Below, in pieces: positions 1 to 14,142 of a stretch of DNA of 64,000 bases. The notes beneath the pieces were generated by a model that made no database searches, was not told the DNA's origin, and worked only from the letters and a program-made list of their open reading frames with translations. The stretch is from Platycnemis pennipes (lineage: Eukaryota; Arthropoda; Insecta; Odonata; Platycnemididae): positions 149,025,746 to 149,089,745 of the forward strand of contig OW121846.1 of the NCBI GenBank assembly GCA_933228895.1, read 5' to 3'. The position numbers and the translations under genes were made by a program. The number at the start of each line of letters is the position of its first letter. Positions within the stretch are counted from its first letter, which is position 1.

Positions 1-1917
1 GGCTAACGCAGTATAAGCCTCCGAAAATGTTATTAATCGTAAAGTATGGACCCATTGACCCCACTGAAATTATGGAATGAACTGACTAAAATCTTCTTTG
101 CGGTTGAGCATGTAGAATCCTCGGTTACACTTGCCACTGACTTGCGTTGTTTGTTCCCCAAAGTCCAGTACCCCTTCTTTATTAATGTAGCATCGATTTT
201 TACATTCTTAGACTCTATAATTTCTATTCCGGTGCCTAAAACCACTTTTCTCTATTTCTCCTAGTACTATTGTCACACACGAGCATTCTGCCCTAATTAC
301 TTCAAGTCACAAGCACTTGCCCTTGGCAATGCCTATATCATATTGTCCGCTCTTCCTTAGACTACATGGCATACTGGATGAATTACATTCATGAGCATTT
401 TGAGGGCAGATAAATCCCATGCGTGCTTCGTAAATGCGACCCAAATCCAAGTAACCATTTGGCAGTCCTAGTGGGTCTTTTCCAATTGGATATGTGTCCC
501 CAGCTGCGATCTCTCAGAATTTATATCTCTTGCGAACGAAATTAACGCAGTTTAAAATTATCGAAGGCAGTCTATAAGCGCAGTGGACGAACGGCTTCCG
601 TGGTCCATAAGCATTACATCTCGTCCAAGTCTTGTAGGGATGTCCTGAATAATGTGTCAGACAGGCGCTCACGAGCTCCAACGTTGTTGAAAACGAACAT
701 TAAAACATGATTCGTCAAAGAAAATTTTAATAAAAGGATGAATTCTTGAGGAAAAACTTCCCCAATTATGAATACGAGTGGTATCAAAGTTCCTTTCAGG
801 GTTTATCGAAGCTAAGCATGCACCGGGACAAGGGCATTTGTACAAATTTTAATTTCTTGCTCATGGTGGATATTGTTTCTCCGCGCTTCATAGTTCCTTC
901 ATTCTCACATTCCCTTCAATTTATTTCCCAGTTACGCATATCTGTAGAAATGCATCAGTTGGAATTGTTTCAAGGGAGCTGGATGTGGTTTGGGAAGAAA
1001 TAATTACTGGGAAAATCCGGGAACGGTTTGATGAGGGAAGTTACGAAATGAGTAGGCACCTAAATGAATGTAATATTAGCGACGCTAATGATCTTTTATC
1101 TATTACCAGAACAATAACAGCATATTTATTTACATGCTTTTCTTATATTTCGTTGATTCATTCCTTGCTTGGTATATCATAAAAGTGATTCCCCATCTCA
1201 GAGGACAAAATGAAAATGATTATTCATAAACAAACTGTTTATTTTGCTTTTACGTACATTTCTGGAAGCCTAGTTGGCGTTCAAGCCACACGAAGAATAA
1301 AATTAAAATATATAGATATATGAAAATCATAAAAACATTCTTCAGTACATTGGACTTCGGTGTTTCATGGATACATAAATCTCATGGCACGTAAGCAAAG
1401 ATCGGCTTTTAATGAGTTTAGAGTGGGATAAAATAAGGCTACATATTACCATCCTCAAATATTTCTACTGGAGTAGGGAACTGGATAGGGATCACTATTC
1501 AGAGAAACACGAGTTCACTTATAATACTGATAAAATTAAGGAAAACCTTTGCCTCACTTGCAGTCATTGTCTCTCACATCGGCGGAGTGCTGGAAAAGGA
1601 GCATAAATTATTTTCAATATCAGTTGATCAAAGTTTTTAAACACTAAAAATTACACAGCTGTGGCACACCACGCCTCATTCAAACTTGAGACGAAATCCT
1701 AGTGGCCCACACAAAGGCCTTTCCCTGGAAGCACGCAAGTCATCAATTTGGGAAAAAGAAGCACTTCCACAGTTCACATCACAATGATATTTTCGATCGA
1801 GTGGAACCACCACTGCTTAGCACTGCCCTGTACTTTCTCGAAGGGTTTACCTCATGCTGGCCTGCCCAGCCACTCTTGACTAGTTCCACTTGAGTCCTTG
1901 GCATCTCGAGCGGCCTT
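1..1917. other. No supported gene; 3' flank of KLF
   Basis: AT-rich sequence with only short random reading frames. The part nearest 1917 would be the KLF 3' untranslated region. I see no repeat or RNA gene here. Confidence 0.5.
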
Positions 1918-3320
<1,403 letters not shown>

Positions 3321-3566
3321 ATGATTTTTGGGTAATCAAACCAATGACAAGGGAGACTACAATAGGTAAATGTACCGTGGCCTCGTAGTCTGACAGAAAA
3401 ATGCAGCATAAATATAGGCGTACATAAGAATGATATGACATATTATGACGCACATAAATATATTGTGGTTAAACTCTGATAAAAGGACGCCTTACATAAA
3501 ATTGTTAGCAATTGTGAACTCGAAGTTTTGATACCTTCACATTTATGATTTCAAGGAGCTGTCTAA

Positions 3567-4246
3567 AGGCCGTTTTACACGGTCATTGATACTGCGCAGG
3601 CTCTTGCAAGAACACTAGCGCCACTGCGCGAACGCTTGCGGGCAAATTAGAACATGTTCTAATCTGATACATGTGTTCGCGCAAGCTTGAAGTTTATTTC
3701 TCTCACTAGATGGTGCAGATGTAGTGGCAACGAACGGCCTGGGGAGTTTTAGCAATTAAATAGGTTGTTGATGATTGAGTTGGGTGTTTTGTTACAACTC
3801 AACTCCTTAGGTAGTGAATAAAGTGCAATAATGATGAGCTGGGCGATTAATAACGTGGAAGCTCCGTGCGTAAAGGAAGAACCTGTTACCTTGGCCCACA
3901 TCCGTTAGTTTTTGGTGCAAATTTTGGGCTAAGTATACGGGACTAGGGTCTCCACTATTATGTTTAGACTATGGCTTAAAACATATTTAAAGTGGTGGTA
4001 ATTCATCGAATCTTTCACGTCCAATTAATTGCTACTTCATAGATCTTGACGTTATACGATATACTGACAGTATTACCGCTACTGAATGGAATATTGTAAA
4101 ACTGACATAATGCACCGACGATTGCACCGTGTAAAGCTGTCAAGCAAGCGTCCTCGCAATTCTCTACGTCACGGACTTTCGCAGACGACTGCTCAAACGC
4201 AATCAACATCAACTTGCGCAGTTTCAATTACCGTGTAAAACGGCCT
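3567..4246. mobile_element. Harbinger-type non-autonomous inverted-repeat element (MITE)
   Basis: The ends are inverted repeats starting AGGCCGTTTTACACGGT; the right end is the reverse complement and is followed by the duplicated TAA. TAA also precedes the left end (3564-3566; right copy 4247-4249). A 3-bp TAA/TTA duplication with ends of this kind fits the PIF/Harbinger superfamily. The subterminal parts also match in inverted orientation with mismatches (ACTGCGCA...). There is no transposase. The element lies inside the probable KLF intron. Confidence 0.8.
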
Positions 4247-4249
4247 TAA

Positions 4250-7075
4250 TGCATGGCACTCATTCAAAGCTGACAGACTACCCATATCATGGATGGGATT
4301 CGTAGGGTTACGATCACAGGGTGTTCAGGCCGGCGCGTTACCGACCTGGCTGCCGCGGAAAATTCCATAAGTTTTGTTTCGTGTATTTTGAAATGTGCGT
4401 TAGGGGTGAGATAACGCGCATTTGTTCCCCAAAAATAATTAGTAACACATTCATAAAAATATTGACTTTTACGTTCCTCTTACACAATTTTTTTTCTGCA
4501 TTAAAGCACAAAAACATTTGAACGCAAAACATTCGCGACCAACATTTATAACATCATTGATTAAGAGGAATTTAAAAATTTCTGCCTTATCGGAAGTATT
4601 TCAACGAGTGATTAATGGGTCTTAAATTATGACGCTAAAAAATCCTATTGTGAACTTATTTGAACTGTAAAACTTATACTGGTCCCAAAATAAGCATTCT
4701 CAAGGAGATGATGAGATGAGATGATGAGTTTTGAACCCTTATTCGCAGAATAAATTCGAGTACTGCTGCGTTTTTCATCTCTCTCCTAGTGTATTCATTA
4801 GCTATCTAACTATATCGAGCAATAAACAATTCATAAATATCCTGGTTTTAACTCTGTTGAAATTTATCGAGCCGAGATTCAACGTCCTCAATATAAAGGT
4901 TTGGGATAATGATCCCGGGTTGTCAGTCGGCGTGGCAGGTTGATTTCGAACGCGGAACTCTGCCCGCTCCTGACATATTCCGGGATCTAATAAAAGTTAT
5001 GATTCCGAGGAATGCCCCCTCACTCCACCACTTTTTCCCCGATCGAGCCGGCATCACTTTCGCATTCGCTTCGTGAGAACATTGATATCAAGAAATAATC
5101 GGTTGCGCTTTCTTCCGCGTTTATGACTCAGTGGCCCGCGCACCACTGTTCGTTATTCGTTCAAGTCTCTTCGGGCATCAGCGCCGCTTCGTCTCAGCCG
5201 CGGGTGGCGTGGTGCTTTCCCTCCTGCGGCACCCTCTAGATGATTGCTTTCAATGGCGCCTCACTCGGGAGAGCCCAAAGTGGCGGTACAAGAGGGTTGA
5301 TACATGCGCAAATCGGGCAATCTCACTGTGTTCCGATGCAATTTGTTGCTGTGAATTAGCATTCGCGATTGTCTCGCTCTTGGCTGACATCCACGGCGGG
5401 AGGTGTTGCTAGACCATTTCCCTCAATTAAGAAGGTTCGCAATAATTCAGTCCCTATTAAGATAAACTAGCGCTGCATTCTGTTCAATACGATGCCGTCA
5501 GGAGTTTTTTTTATTGACGAGGTTTATAAAACTTTTAAAAATTTCGAGAAATCACTTATTTATTTATCACCTTCGTTCGTTCTTGATTATTTATTTTTAT
5601 TTCCTTTACGAATATACTAAGTATTTCAAAAATCAATGGAAGTATTCTTACTTCTGTGAAAGGTAATGGAGGATGTCATGAACCTTTTTCCTTCAGAGCG
5701 TATAGTTACGTGAAAATATTTCGATATATATTAAAATTCATAGTTAGTTCTGCATGTGCTAAGATAACTTGAACCTCCTTTTCCTTCCGTACTGAATGAA
5801 TAAAAATTGGCTGTAATGGACAGAACACCATAAATTTAGCCTTTTGAAATCGTTAATAACAGAAACATAAGTTTAAGCCGACCCTGTAACGAATGATACT
5901 TTGAGATCTCAGAGAATTCAAAATAATATTTCACACGATAGTGCTACATTATCCAACGTTTCATTCATCCCATGCTAAATGCCGAGCGTGTCCTTAAGGG
6001 AACTGATGCCCACCACGGTTTATTGCAGATATTATTTGAATAAGTGCTCCAAAGGAAGCCACACAAACGTTCCCAATTGCAAGATGAAAACACTGGAGAC
6101 ATTCCGTCCTAGATTGCGAGAAGCGTATCAACCAGTATTACCAAACAATAAGTTATTTCTATTTTTAGAGATATGGTTGTGATACGGAAATCAAGACTGA
6201 ATTAATCACCACTTCACTGCTGGAACTCGGATATCAATAGCAATATCGCAGACTGTTGTTATCACGTTTAATATTAAAGTACATAACACATTTTATTCGA
6301 CCTAAAGGACCGTATACGTTTGCATACGTTCAAGAAATGTTAACCATCTCTGTTTAAAAACTTTGTAATGTAATGCATACTTAATGTTTAAGTATTTTAA
6401 TTGGTTACGGTTCAGCCAAAATATAGCTGAAACGCTTAAGACAGCGATTAATTATTTAAAAAATTCAGTGTAAAGTATTCGCATCTGCACGTCCGTTCAT
6501 AACTAGTTCATATTCTACTGGGTACAATACCATAGAATGTAATTACGTTTTAAGGTGCTCCAATTGCTAACATTATATCGCACATTCTAACCTTACTTCT
6601 AAGTCCAAGACAAATACCACATTCTTACCCAAGGCGGGATCTGAACCTTTGGGTTGCCAGCCTGGGCGATACTAGACTGGCCAACGAGTTCGGTTCAAAT
6701 CAATATAGATGTCTTTTCTGTGTCAATTATTGCTGCCAAATTAATTTAATAATTATTTACTTCATAAATTGCTATTATAAATTTCAGACATTTACAGAAA
6801 ATTACATGATTTGCGTGTTTTTCTCATAGAAAACGTGGTGTGAAAAAGATCCTGGAAATTGCTAGTTTATGAGTTCTCCTCAAATAGCGCTCACGGCATG
6901 AATTGATTAATGGCGCAGCCGTCGGCTCATTGTGCTGGGAAATGTGATCGCTAAAAAAATCAGTCCTCGACTAATTTGCATCTCAAGTGCCGTGGTTTTA
7001 CGCTTGAATATTCCCAAGTATATATTAACAGCGAAAGCAATTTTTTCGAGGCATGAGCAACAAGTCGGAACTTAC
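4250..7075. other. Probable KLF intron, no gene seen
   Basis: AT-rich sequence apart from a moderately GC-rich patch at 5040-5410. A short GATGA-type tandem lies at 4704-4728. A tRNA-like SINE fragment on the minus strand lies near 6625-6700. No reading frame has recognisable content. Confidence 0.4.
6625..6700 (-). repeat. tRNA-like SINE fragment
   Basis: On the minus strand the segment contains GTTCAGATCCCGCC, a diverged B box, preceded by tRNA-like sequence. It resembles the minus copy near 35715-35800 (both have GGTTGCCAG next to the B box). A full cloverleaf is not evident. Confidence 0.35.
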
Positions 7076-7330
7076 CCCTTCGTTCTGAGTCAACGAGCCA
7101 GTCGGCTTCAATTTCGAAGATAAACAAAAATACCACTCCGTGAACACGCTGACCACAGCGGTGATCGGTGTGCTGCGGTCGCGCTCCGCCGCTGCGGTTC
7201 CCGCGGCGACCGACAGGCCCGGACCCATCGAAGAAGAGCCGACCCCCCGAACAACCGACCCGCGAATTCCATTTCGTAGTCAACCCAGCGCCAAGCCATA
7301 CGGCTCAGCCTTGGCGACGGCTGAGGTAGG
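7076..7330 (-). other. Candidate first exon of the KLF gene
   Basis: This GC-rich, CpG-rich segment stands out from AT-rich surroundings. On the minus strand it ends in GGG followed by GTAAGT, a consensus donor. An ORF starting at 7228 (MGPGLSVAAG...) reaches the donor in phase 0, which would join in frame to the ATG of the KLF exon about 3.8 kb away. It could equally be untranslated 5' leader, since an out-of-frame ATG at 7299 precedes it. Nothing in the peptide is recognisable. The link to KLF is inferred from strand, phase and the absence of another acceptor candidate. Confidence 0.3.
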
Positions 7331-7375
7331 CAGGTCCTTATTTTGCGGCATATAATACGCGGGTGAACACTAATC
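7330..7375 (-). promoter_or_regulatory. Possible core promoter upstream of the candidate KLF first exon
   Basis: On the minus strand a TATTATATG element sits about 30 bases upstream of CCTCAGCC, which resembles an initiator, at the edge of the GC-rich segment. This is weak evidence on its own. Confidence 0.2.
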
Positions 7376-8904
7376 CCTGTGATTATTATTATTATTATAT
7401 TATAGCCCCATTATCGGGCTTAAATGTTGTAATTTAAATTTTTGGAGGATGGCGATGCCCCGTTGAACTACCAAACGTTTCCGAACATGATGAACAAGTA
7501 AACTGATATTTATATTTTCCAGATCAATTTAAACATTTATTGAGTTATTTTCAACTTAATGATCCCATAAAAACCTTCGTGATATTGTATAAAGTTATAT
7601 CTTTTTGTGAAGTACAATGGATGTAGCATTTATGTTAGTATTACGAGTGGAATTGACTTAAATCAGACGGTGAATTTAAATTTTATATGTCGGAGCACCT
7701 TCAAACTAATTTCACTCCTAGTTGACGTAGCGTGACCGCGTTAGTCCGGCCGGTAACGCATCGGCGTCGTGGCTAAAAATCTGAGCATGAATCCAATCTT
7801 GTGCTCTTCTTCTGCTCTAAAGTACACTTCTGCTAGTTTACATGATGCAGTGTAACCTAAGCAATTTGAGCACCTGAAATATCGATTTCCTGCGCTAAAA
7901 AATTGTCGAGTCCCCGCAAAAACGGAAATTCGTAAGGTGTACGAAGAGGCTCTGCAATCCATCTGCTCGGAGTCGTATCTTGAGCACAGGCTTTCCATTC
8001 CGTGGGTTCTGTATTCAAATCCCGGCAGCAACTGAACGGCAATCTCTGTATTTAGTTTCTGAGCAATACCTTCGCCTTGTAGACACTACACCCCTCTAGG
8101 TTTTATCAATGTCGTCAGACGCTTACTATACTTGTTTTATCCCAGATCTGGCATTCACAACGTAGCGTGCGCTTCTCAAGACAAGTAGCGAAACAAGTAA
8201 AAAATGATTTACCTGCTCATGGCTTACCCACAAAATCATTCAAAAAGAGCTATGAGACTTGAAGAACAAATTTTACCTGTTCATCATAAGGTATTACGAA
8301 TATCTACCAACGTTTATTTTGACTCAAATCATGGCAAAGTTATTGTCAATTATTTTGAATATTTAGATATTAGTATCTTCTCATGCAACGCTCTCATATC
8401 GCGTACACTGGCTAAAAAATGTTCAGTGATGATTTAGAAGGTATTCTCCATTTTTTTAACATGGGAGGAAGGTATGCACAATAGTTATATAGATATAAGG
8501 GTACATTTCATTTCGTTAAGAAGAGAGTAAGGAATATTACTGCTTTAGAGATGTTTTACAACGCAACAGATTAATTTTTGATTACTTACTGATTCTCAGC
8601 TTCGCTGTTGAACTCATATCACATACTTTTATTCGAAACAATTTTTTCAAAGATTTTTTCCCAAAATGCATATATTAAAACAAAACATTAAATTTTTTCA
8701 ACTTCTGTGCCCGAAAACAGTTTGTTTACGAAAGAAAACTGAAATAAGTACAATATATTCGTGCAAAACTCACTCTAAATAACGAGCTAATAACTATGAG
8801 GTAGCAAAGATGCAGCTATTTTTATTCTTAACTGAGTCACTGGTTATCAAGAAACTCTCTACTTTTAAAATTAATCATGGATGAGATATTAACCCGAAAT
8901 AATG

Positions 8905-9075
8905 AGGAACCAGTAGGATTTAAAGCTATCCCACCGCGCCAAATTACACGATGATGCATTTGTAATCAGTATCAACATTCCATTTCTTGCTGTATTACGA
9001 TGATTCCAAGGCTATTTCTTGAAACTGATGCTACAAATAGATTAACGTGAAGAATTTCCAAAATCGAAATTAATA
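8905..9075 (+). repeat. Diverged direct repeat, copy 1
   Basis: This copy matches 9391-9560 by eye: AGGAACC near the start, GCTATCCCACCGC, CAACATTCCATTTCTTGCTG, then AAATCGAAATT near the end. The copies differ by many substitutions, so this is an old duplication or two members of one repeat family. Confidence 0.6.
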
Positions 9076-9390
9076 TGTTTTTTTGCCACACAAAAAAACT
9101 CAGGTACCGGCTTTTGAGGAAAGCAACGCTTATTTCTTGTTCCAAGAAGCTAATTCATTTCGGGGCTTGCTGCCTGAAATTAATTTAAGATACGATTTGA
9201 AGTTTTTTAGGGCTATAATTCGTCGATGCATCGAATTACCGAGCCAGATTCAAATTTTAATTAATTTCACTCCAACCTGAGTAAATAGAATATACCACCT
9301 GATACTTCGCGTTGCGATAATAATATAATAAATGACACTTAACATAAAACATGCAGAAAATGGATTCGCTACACACATTGAAAATTAATT

Positions 9391-9560
9391 AGGAACCTGT
9401 AGGATGTAGAGCTATCCCACCGCACTAAAATATATAACGTCGCATTTGCAGCCAATGTCAACATTCCATTTCTTGCTGTCCTGCGATTGTACCATGGTTA
9501 TATCTTGAAAATAATGTTAGACATAGAATAGCCCGGGGAAATTCAAAAATCGAAATTCAT
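9391..9560 (+). repeat. Diverged direct repeat, copy 2
   Basis: Second copy of the repeat at 8905-9075, in the same orientation, with the same ordered landmarks and about 320 bases of unrelated sequence between the copies. Confidence 0.6.
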
Positions 9561-12190
9561 AAAATTTCGAAATCAAAATTCTATGAACGGGTGCTAGCTA
9601 CTTACCAAACTGCCGTTTGTATCTAATAATGTGCACATCAAGGCAATTTGAAAGGGAATCCAAGTAGCAACTCCTATTTATTCTTCCATACTATTCATTA
9701 AACCTTACTTCTGCCCAACGGTTGTTAGAACAACCGGAAGGGGTAAATGACCTTTGAACTTGCTATATTTCAACCCCCGAATCAATAACCCTTATCATTT
9801 ACGGAGTTAGGTACTTCAAAGCGCAACTAAACTCTGGAACGGCGATCCGCCCAGGAGAATGTTCATTGCTTCGTGAGCGATAAGATGCTCAATGAATTTC
9901 TGGTCACGCGTTCTTCAAGGTGCGCCATACCTACCCTCGCCACCATCGTTCAGTTTTTACAGTGTTTTTGTCACCTCGCGTGAGTTTGTGAGCTAAAGCA
10001 GTATGTATTCGAACCGAGTGCTGAGGAAACACGAGAGAAATGAGGAAGAGAAGGTAAACAGGAACGGTACTAAGAGCCATTGTCCGGAAAAGACAATACA
10101 CCTTGAGGTACCGAAAAATCGCTGCAAAGGTGCGTTTCCAATGGGTTCATCTGAGTGTTGGCACGAGTTCTGTCCGAGACAGCCAAGAATTGCTGCTTTT
10201 GGCGAGTGAAGGTGTGGCTAAGATGTCGCATCTGGTATAAAAAATACCTTTTCCTGTCCATGGTGAAAATTTACTTGTTTCACGAAAATGCTCGGGCGAG
10301 TGACAAGGGAAAGGGGAAGCAATGCAATGAGTGAATATTGGGTCAAGAAACCATGTAGAAATCTCGTTTTGTTTTCAATTTACAGAAACATTGGGAAGCA
10401 TTTGCGTACCCTGTTTTTGCTATGGTGAGAATGTTTGGAAATTATTATTGCAACTGATGAGTCACTTCTAAATACATCTCTTGTTTTAGGGATAGAATAC
10501 GAGAAGCAGTATTAAGTGCATTTTAATTTTTGCATGAAGCCATCATCTTCATTATTATACAAATTTGCTAGGCGTTGAGTCATTACTGTCTCATTTTGTA
10601 ATTTTTTCTTCAAATTCATAGTTTAGATTGCTTATTATCTATACTGTGATAAATATGGAAATAACAAGAGAGGACCTGTAATTCTAGCAGGTATTACAAA
10701 AAATTCCGCCTTTAAATACATATCCGCAGCTCAGTGTAGGTAGTAATTGTGACCACGAGCGATGAATAAATGTTAATTTAGACACTATTCTCCCCGCTAA
10801 ATGTACTTCCCTTTAGCAAAACCTGAACAAAGAAGGAAAGAAGCATGGAACTTCAGTTGACCTGTGATTATAATGAAATTATTATGCCGCTCTTGAATCA
10901 CAAAAATTAACTGCAGGGCATCTAAGCTACGGAACAGATCTGTAAGTTTATCGTTTTTGAGGTGTCGGAGTACGCATGGATGTCGTGGCCATTCTACCTA
11001 CGGTATAAATTTACCGTGGCTAATATACCAATAGTCTCAAACGGTTGCCCGTAAATATTCACGTTATAACTGCGATTGAAATCTTACAGCTAAATGGACA
11101 GGATAGCTAACAAAATTGCATCACATCTTCCAAACTTAACTTAATGCCAACTCTCATTGGATCCCCCAGCCCTTGTGTTACCGAAGTGGCACGTGTGATA
11201 CGGAAATAATAAAACGCTTAGAGCCTTTGGAAGGGATAGGAAGGCTCAATTAGGGCCGTGGAAGAGCATAGGTACGATTCAATTAACCACGAAAATCACG
11301 GAGTACCGCAAACCTTTTAAAGGTCGAGGCATTGACGGACTGCGATTTAGTGGCCAGTTGAATAAACTTTCAAAAGCCGTTGAAAAAATGAAGGGGTCAC
11401 CTTGTGGAACATTGCCGTTCGGTTCAACCCCACCTTCGTTGTCTCCCACAAGGCAGATTGCGCTGCCATTTCACGGTTTGATACATCACAAATGAGTTGA
11501 TTCGGTGACGCTGATAAGCAAGTGTTTGTGGCGCACGGGAATGCTTTTCGGAATGGAAGAGATTGATGTCAGCAGTGGACAACGACCGGACACTCAGAAA
11601 TGCACCCATTTGGCGTGTGATGAGTGATGCCCACTATTTATTTTTGACACGTGACGGAAGGGGAAAGGCGAGGGGGGGGGGGGGGGGGGATTCTGAAAAA
11701 GCGGCAGCTGCGATCACTTGGCAAATTTTCACACTTATTTATCCAAATTAACCTTGTTTACCCTAAGCTTGATGGTGGCAAGTAAACACTCCACCCAAGG
11801 TGGTGTATGACAGTGTGTGACAATAAAAATTTCACCCGAATTCCCGACAAAGCTTGCTGTTTTCACACATTGCTCGTATAACATTTTTTCATTGGGGATT
11901 CCTTTCTCCTTTTTATTAGTCAGCTTTTAATTTAATCAGCTTACCCTAAATATCCATCTTTGGAACTTGAATTCTCGTTGTCAGCAAGTGCCCAAATTCC
12001 CTATTCAAATTGTATTATATTGAGACAGCTAGGGTATATATTTTTCCGGGTAATAAAGATAAATAGCTGAAAATGTCATTGCAGATGTATTTTAAGTGAA
12101 TTTAGATAGGTAAGTTTTTCACCCAGTTACAGCCACAACATCATGGAGTCGCTTCGCAAAGAGCTCACCTGCCACACCCATGGAGGAATT

Positions 12191-13577
12191 ATGATCGGTA
12201 TTCAACTCTTGCGACTGTCTTTCAACCTGAGTTGATATGGCTGGCATAGTGCAGTATTTTTTCTCAAATTCTATGATCGGTATTCAACTCTTGCGACTGT
12301 CTTTCAAGCTGAGTTGATATGGCTGGCATAGTGCAGTATTTTTTCTCAAATTCTATGATCGGTATTCAACTCTTGCGATTGTCTTTCAACCTGAGTTGAT
12401 ATGGCTGGCTTAGTGCAGTATTTTTTCTCAAATTCTATGATCGGTATTCAACTCTTGCGACTGTCTTTCAACCTGAGTTGATATGGCTGGCTTAGTGCAG
12501 TATTTTTTCTCAAATTCTATGATCGGTATTCAACTCTTGCGACTGTCTTTCAACCTGAGTTGATATGGCTGGCTTAGTGCAGTATTTTTTCTCTAATTCT
12601 ATGATCGGTATTCAACTCTTGCGATTGTCTTTCAACCTGAGTTGATATGGCTGGCTTAGTGCAGTATTTTTTCTCAAATTCTATGATCGGTATTCAACTC
12701 TTGCGACTGTGTTTCAACCTGAGTTGATATGGCTGGCTTAGTGCAGTATTTTTTCTCAAATTCTATGATCGGTATTCAACTCTTGCGACAGTCTTTCAAC
12801 CTGAGTTGATATGGCTGGCATAGTGCAGTATTTTTTCTCAAATTCTATGATCGGTATTCAACTCTTGCGACTGTCTTTCAACCTGAGTTGATATGGCTGG
12901 CATAGTGCAGTATTTTTTCTCAAATTCTATGATCGGTATTCAACTCTTGCGACTGTCTTTCAACCTGAGTTGATATGGCTGGCATAGTGCAGTATTTTTT
13001 CTCAAATTCTATGATCGGTATTCAACTCTTGCGACTGTCTTTCAACCTGAGTTGATATGGCTGGCTTAGTGCAGTATTTTTTCTCAAATTCTAAGATCGG
13101 TATTCAACTCTTGCGACTGTCTTTCAACCTGAGTTGATATGGCTGGCATAGTGCAGTATTTTTTCTCAAATTCTATGATCGGTATTCAACTCTTGCGACT
13201 GTCTTTCAACCTGAGTTGATATGGCTGGCATAGTGCAGTATTTTTTCTCAAATTCTATGATCGGTATTCAACTCTAGCGACTGTCTTTCAACCTGAGTTG
13301 ATATGGCTGGCTTAGTGCAGTATTTTTTCTCAAATTCTATGATCGGTATTCAACTCTTGCGACTGTCTTTCAACCTGAGTTGATATGGCTGGCATAGTGC
13401 AGTATTTTTTCTCAAATTCTATGATCGGTATTCAACTCTTGCGACAGTCTTTCAACCTGAGTTGATATGGCTGGCTTAGTGCAGTATTTTTTCTCAAATT
13501 CTATGATCGGTATTCAACTCTTGCGACTGTCTTTCAACCTGAGGTGATATGGCTTAGTGCAGTATTCTTTCTCAAAT
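12191..13577 (+). repeat. 82-bp minisatellite, array 1 (16 full units plus a partial)
   Basis: Units start ATGATCGGTATTCAACTC at 12191, 12273, 12355 and so on to 13503, an exact 82-base period. They differ at a few recurrent sites: CTGGCATAG or CTGGCTTAG, GCGACTGTC, GCGATTGTC, GCGACAGTC or GCGACTGTG. The last unit is degenerate (GAGGTGATATGG, with ATATGGCTTAG shortened) and runs into a unique flank shared with array 2. Confidence 0.95.
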
Positions 13578-14142
13578 TCCCGTGAATCCTAGTCATGATA
13601 CTCACAACCAGTTCTTGCCGAACCCCTTGGGCAGTGATTATTTGTAAGTGGAAGTCAACGTGGTGCAAGTCTGCCAGCCACGGCAAGCGAGCAGTCACGC
13701 TGCGCACACAATTTTTCGAACGTTACATGTATACCCATTTTCCTAATTTATTTTACCAGCGAATTATTTGGCTCGAAAAGGTTTTTCTTTCAAGGTAAGT
13801 TTTTTATTCTAAACCAGATTAGGAATTCGTATATCATTTCAGTGCATCAAATCAGAAGGTAATATCATCGCTAACTTTTTAATGTTCTACATGAATGTTA
13901 GTATCAATAGCAGACGGGACGCAAATAATTCTGATCTCGATGTTTTCAACAGTTTAAAAATTTGGCTGAGATTTGACTGATATTAAACTCTTCACCCATC
14001 CTTTATTATGGAAGAACCAATTATTTCCTCGCACCGACCCTCTGTTTATGTTATAAAAGACCTAAGCTGCTAGCCACTGAATAGAATAATGGGCATTACC
14101 TAGAAATTAAGACGCTCGAAATCATAGGGCAATACCTACTAC
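13578..14142 (+). repeat. Unique flank of array 1, duplicated at 25312-25876
   Basis: The segment matches 25312-25876 at a constant offset of 11734 bases with no indel seen. Similarity stops sharply after CTACTAC. It contains a 67-codon frame (13595-13798) translated identically in both copies, but with no recognisable domain and no sign of codon constraint, so I treat it as repeat sequence. Confidence 0.9.

Larger units (their letters stand above)
7376..12190. other. Anonymous stretch, no gene seen
   Basis: AT-rich DNA. It holds an ATT microsatellite (7381-7406), a tRNA-like B-box fragment near 7950-8035, a diverged direct duplication (8905-9075 and 9391-9560) and an 18-base G run (11672-11689). 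Reading frames here are short and unremarkable. Confidence 0.4.

Noticed and set aside
12191..13577. CRISPR-like array
   Set aside because: The whole 82-bp unit repeats without unique spacers, and the genome is eukaryotic. It is a minisatellite.
13595..13798. 67-codon frame present identically at 25329-25532
   Set aside because: Its conservation is explained by the duplicated flank, not by selection on a protein.
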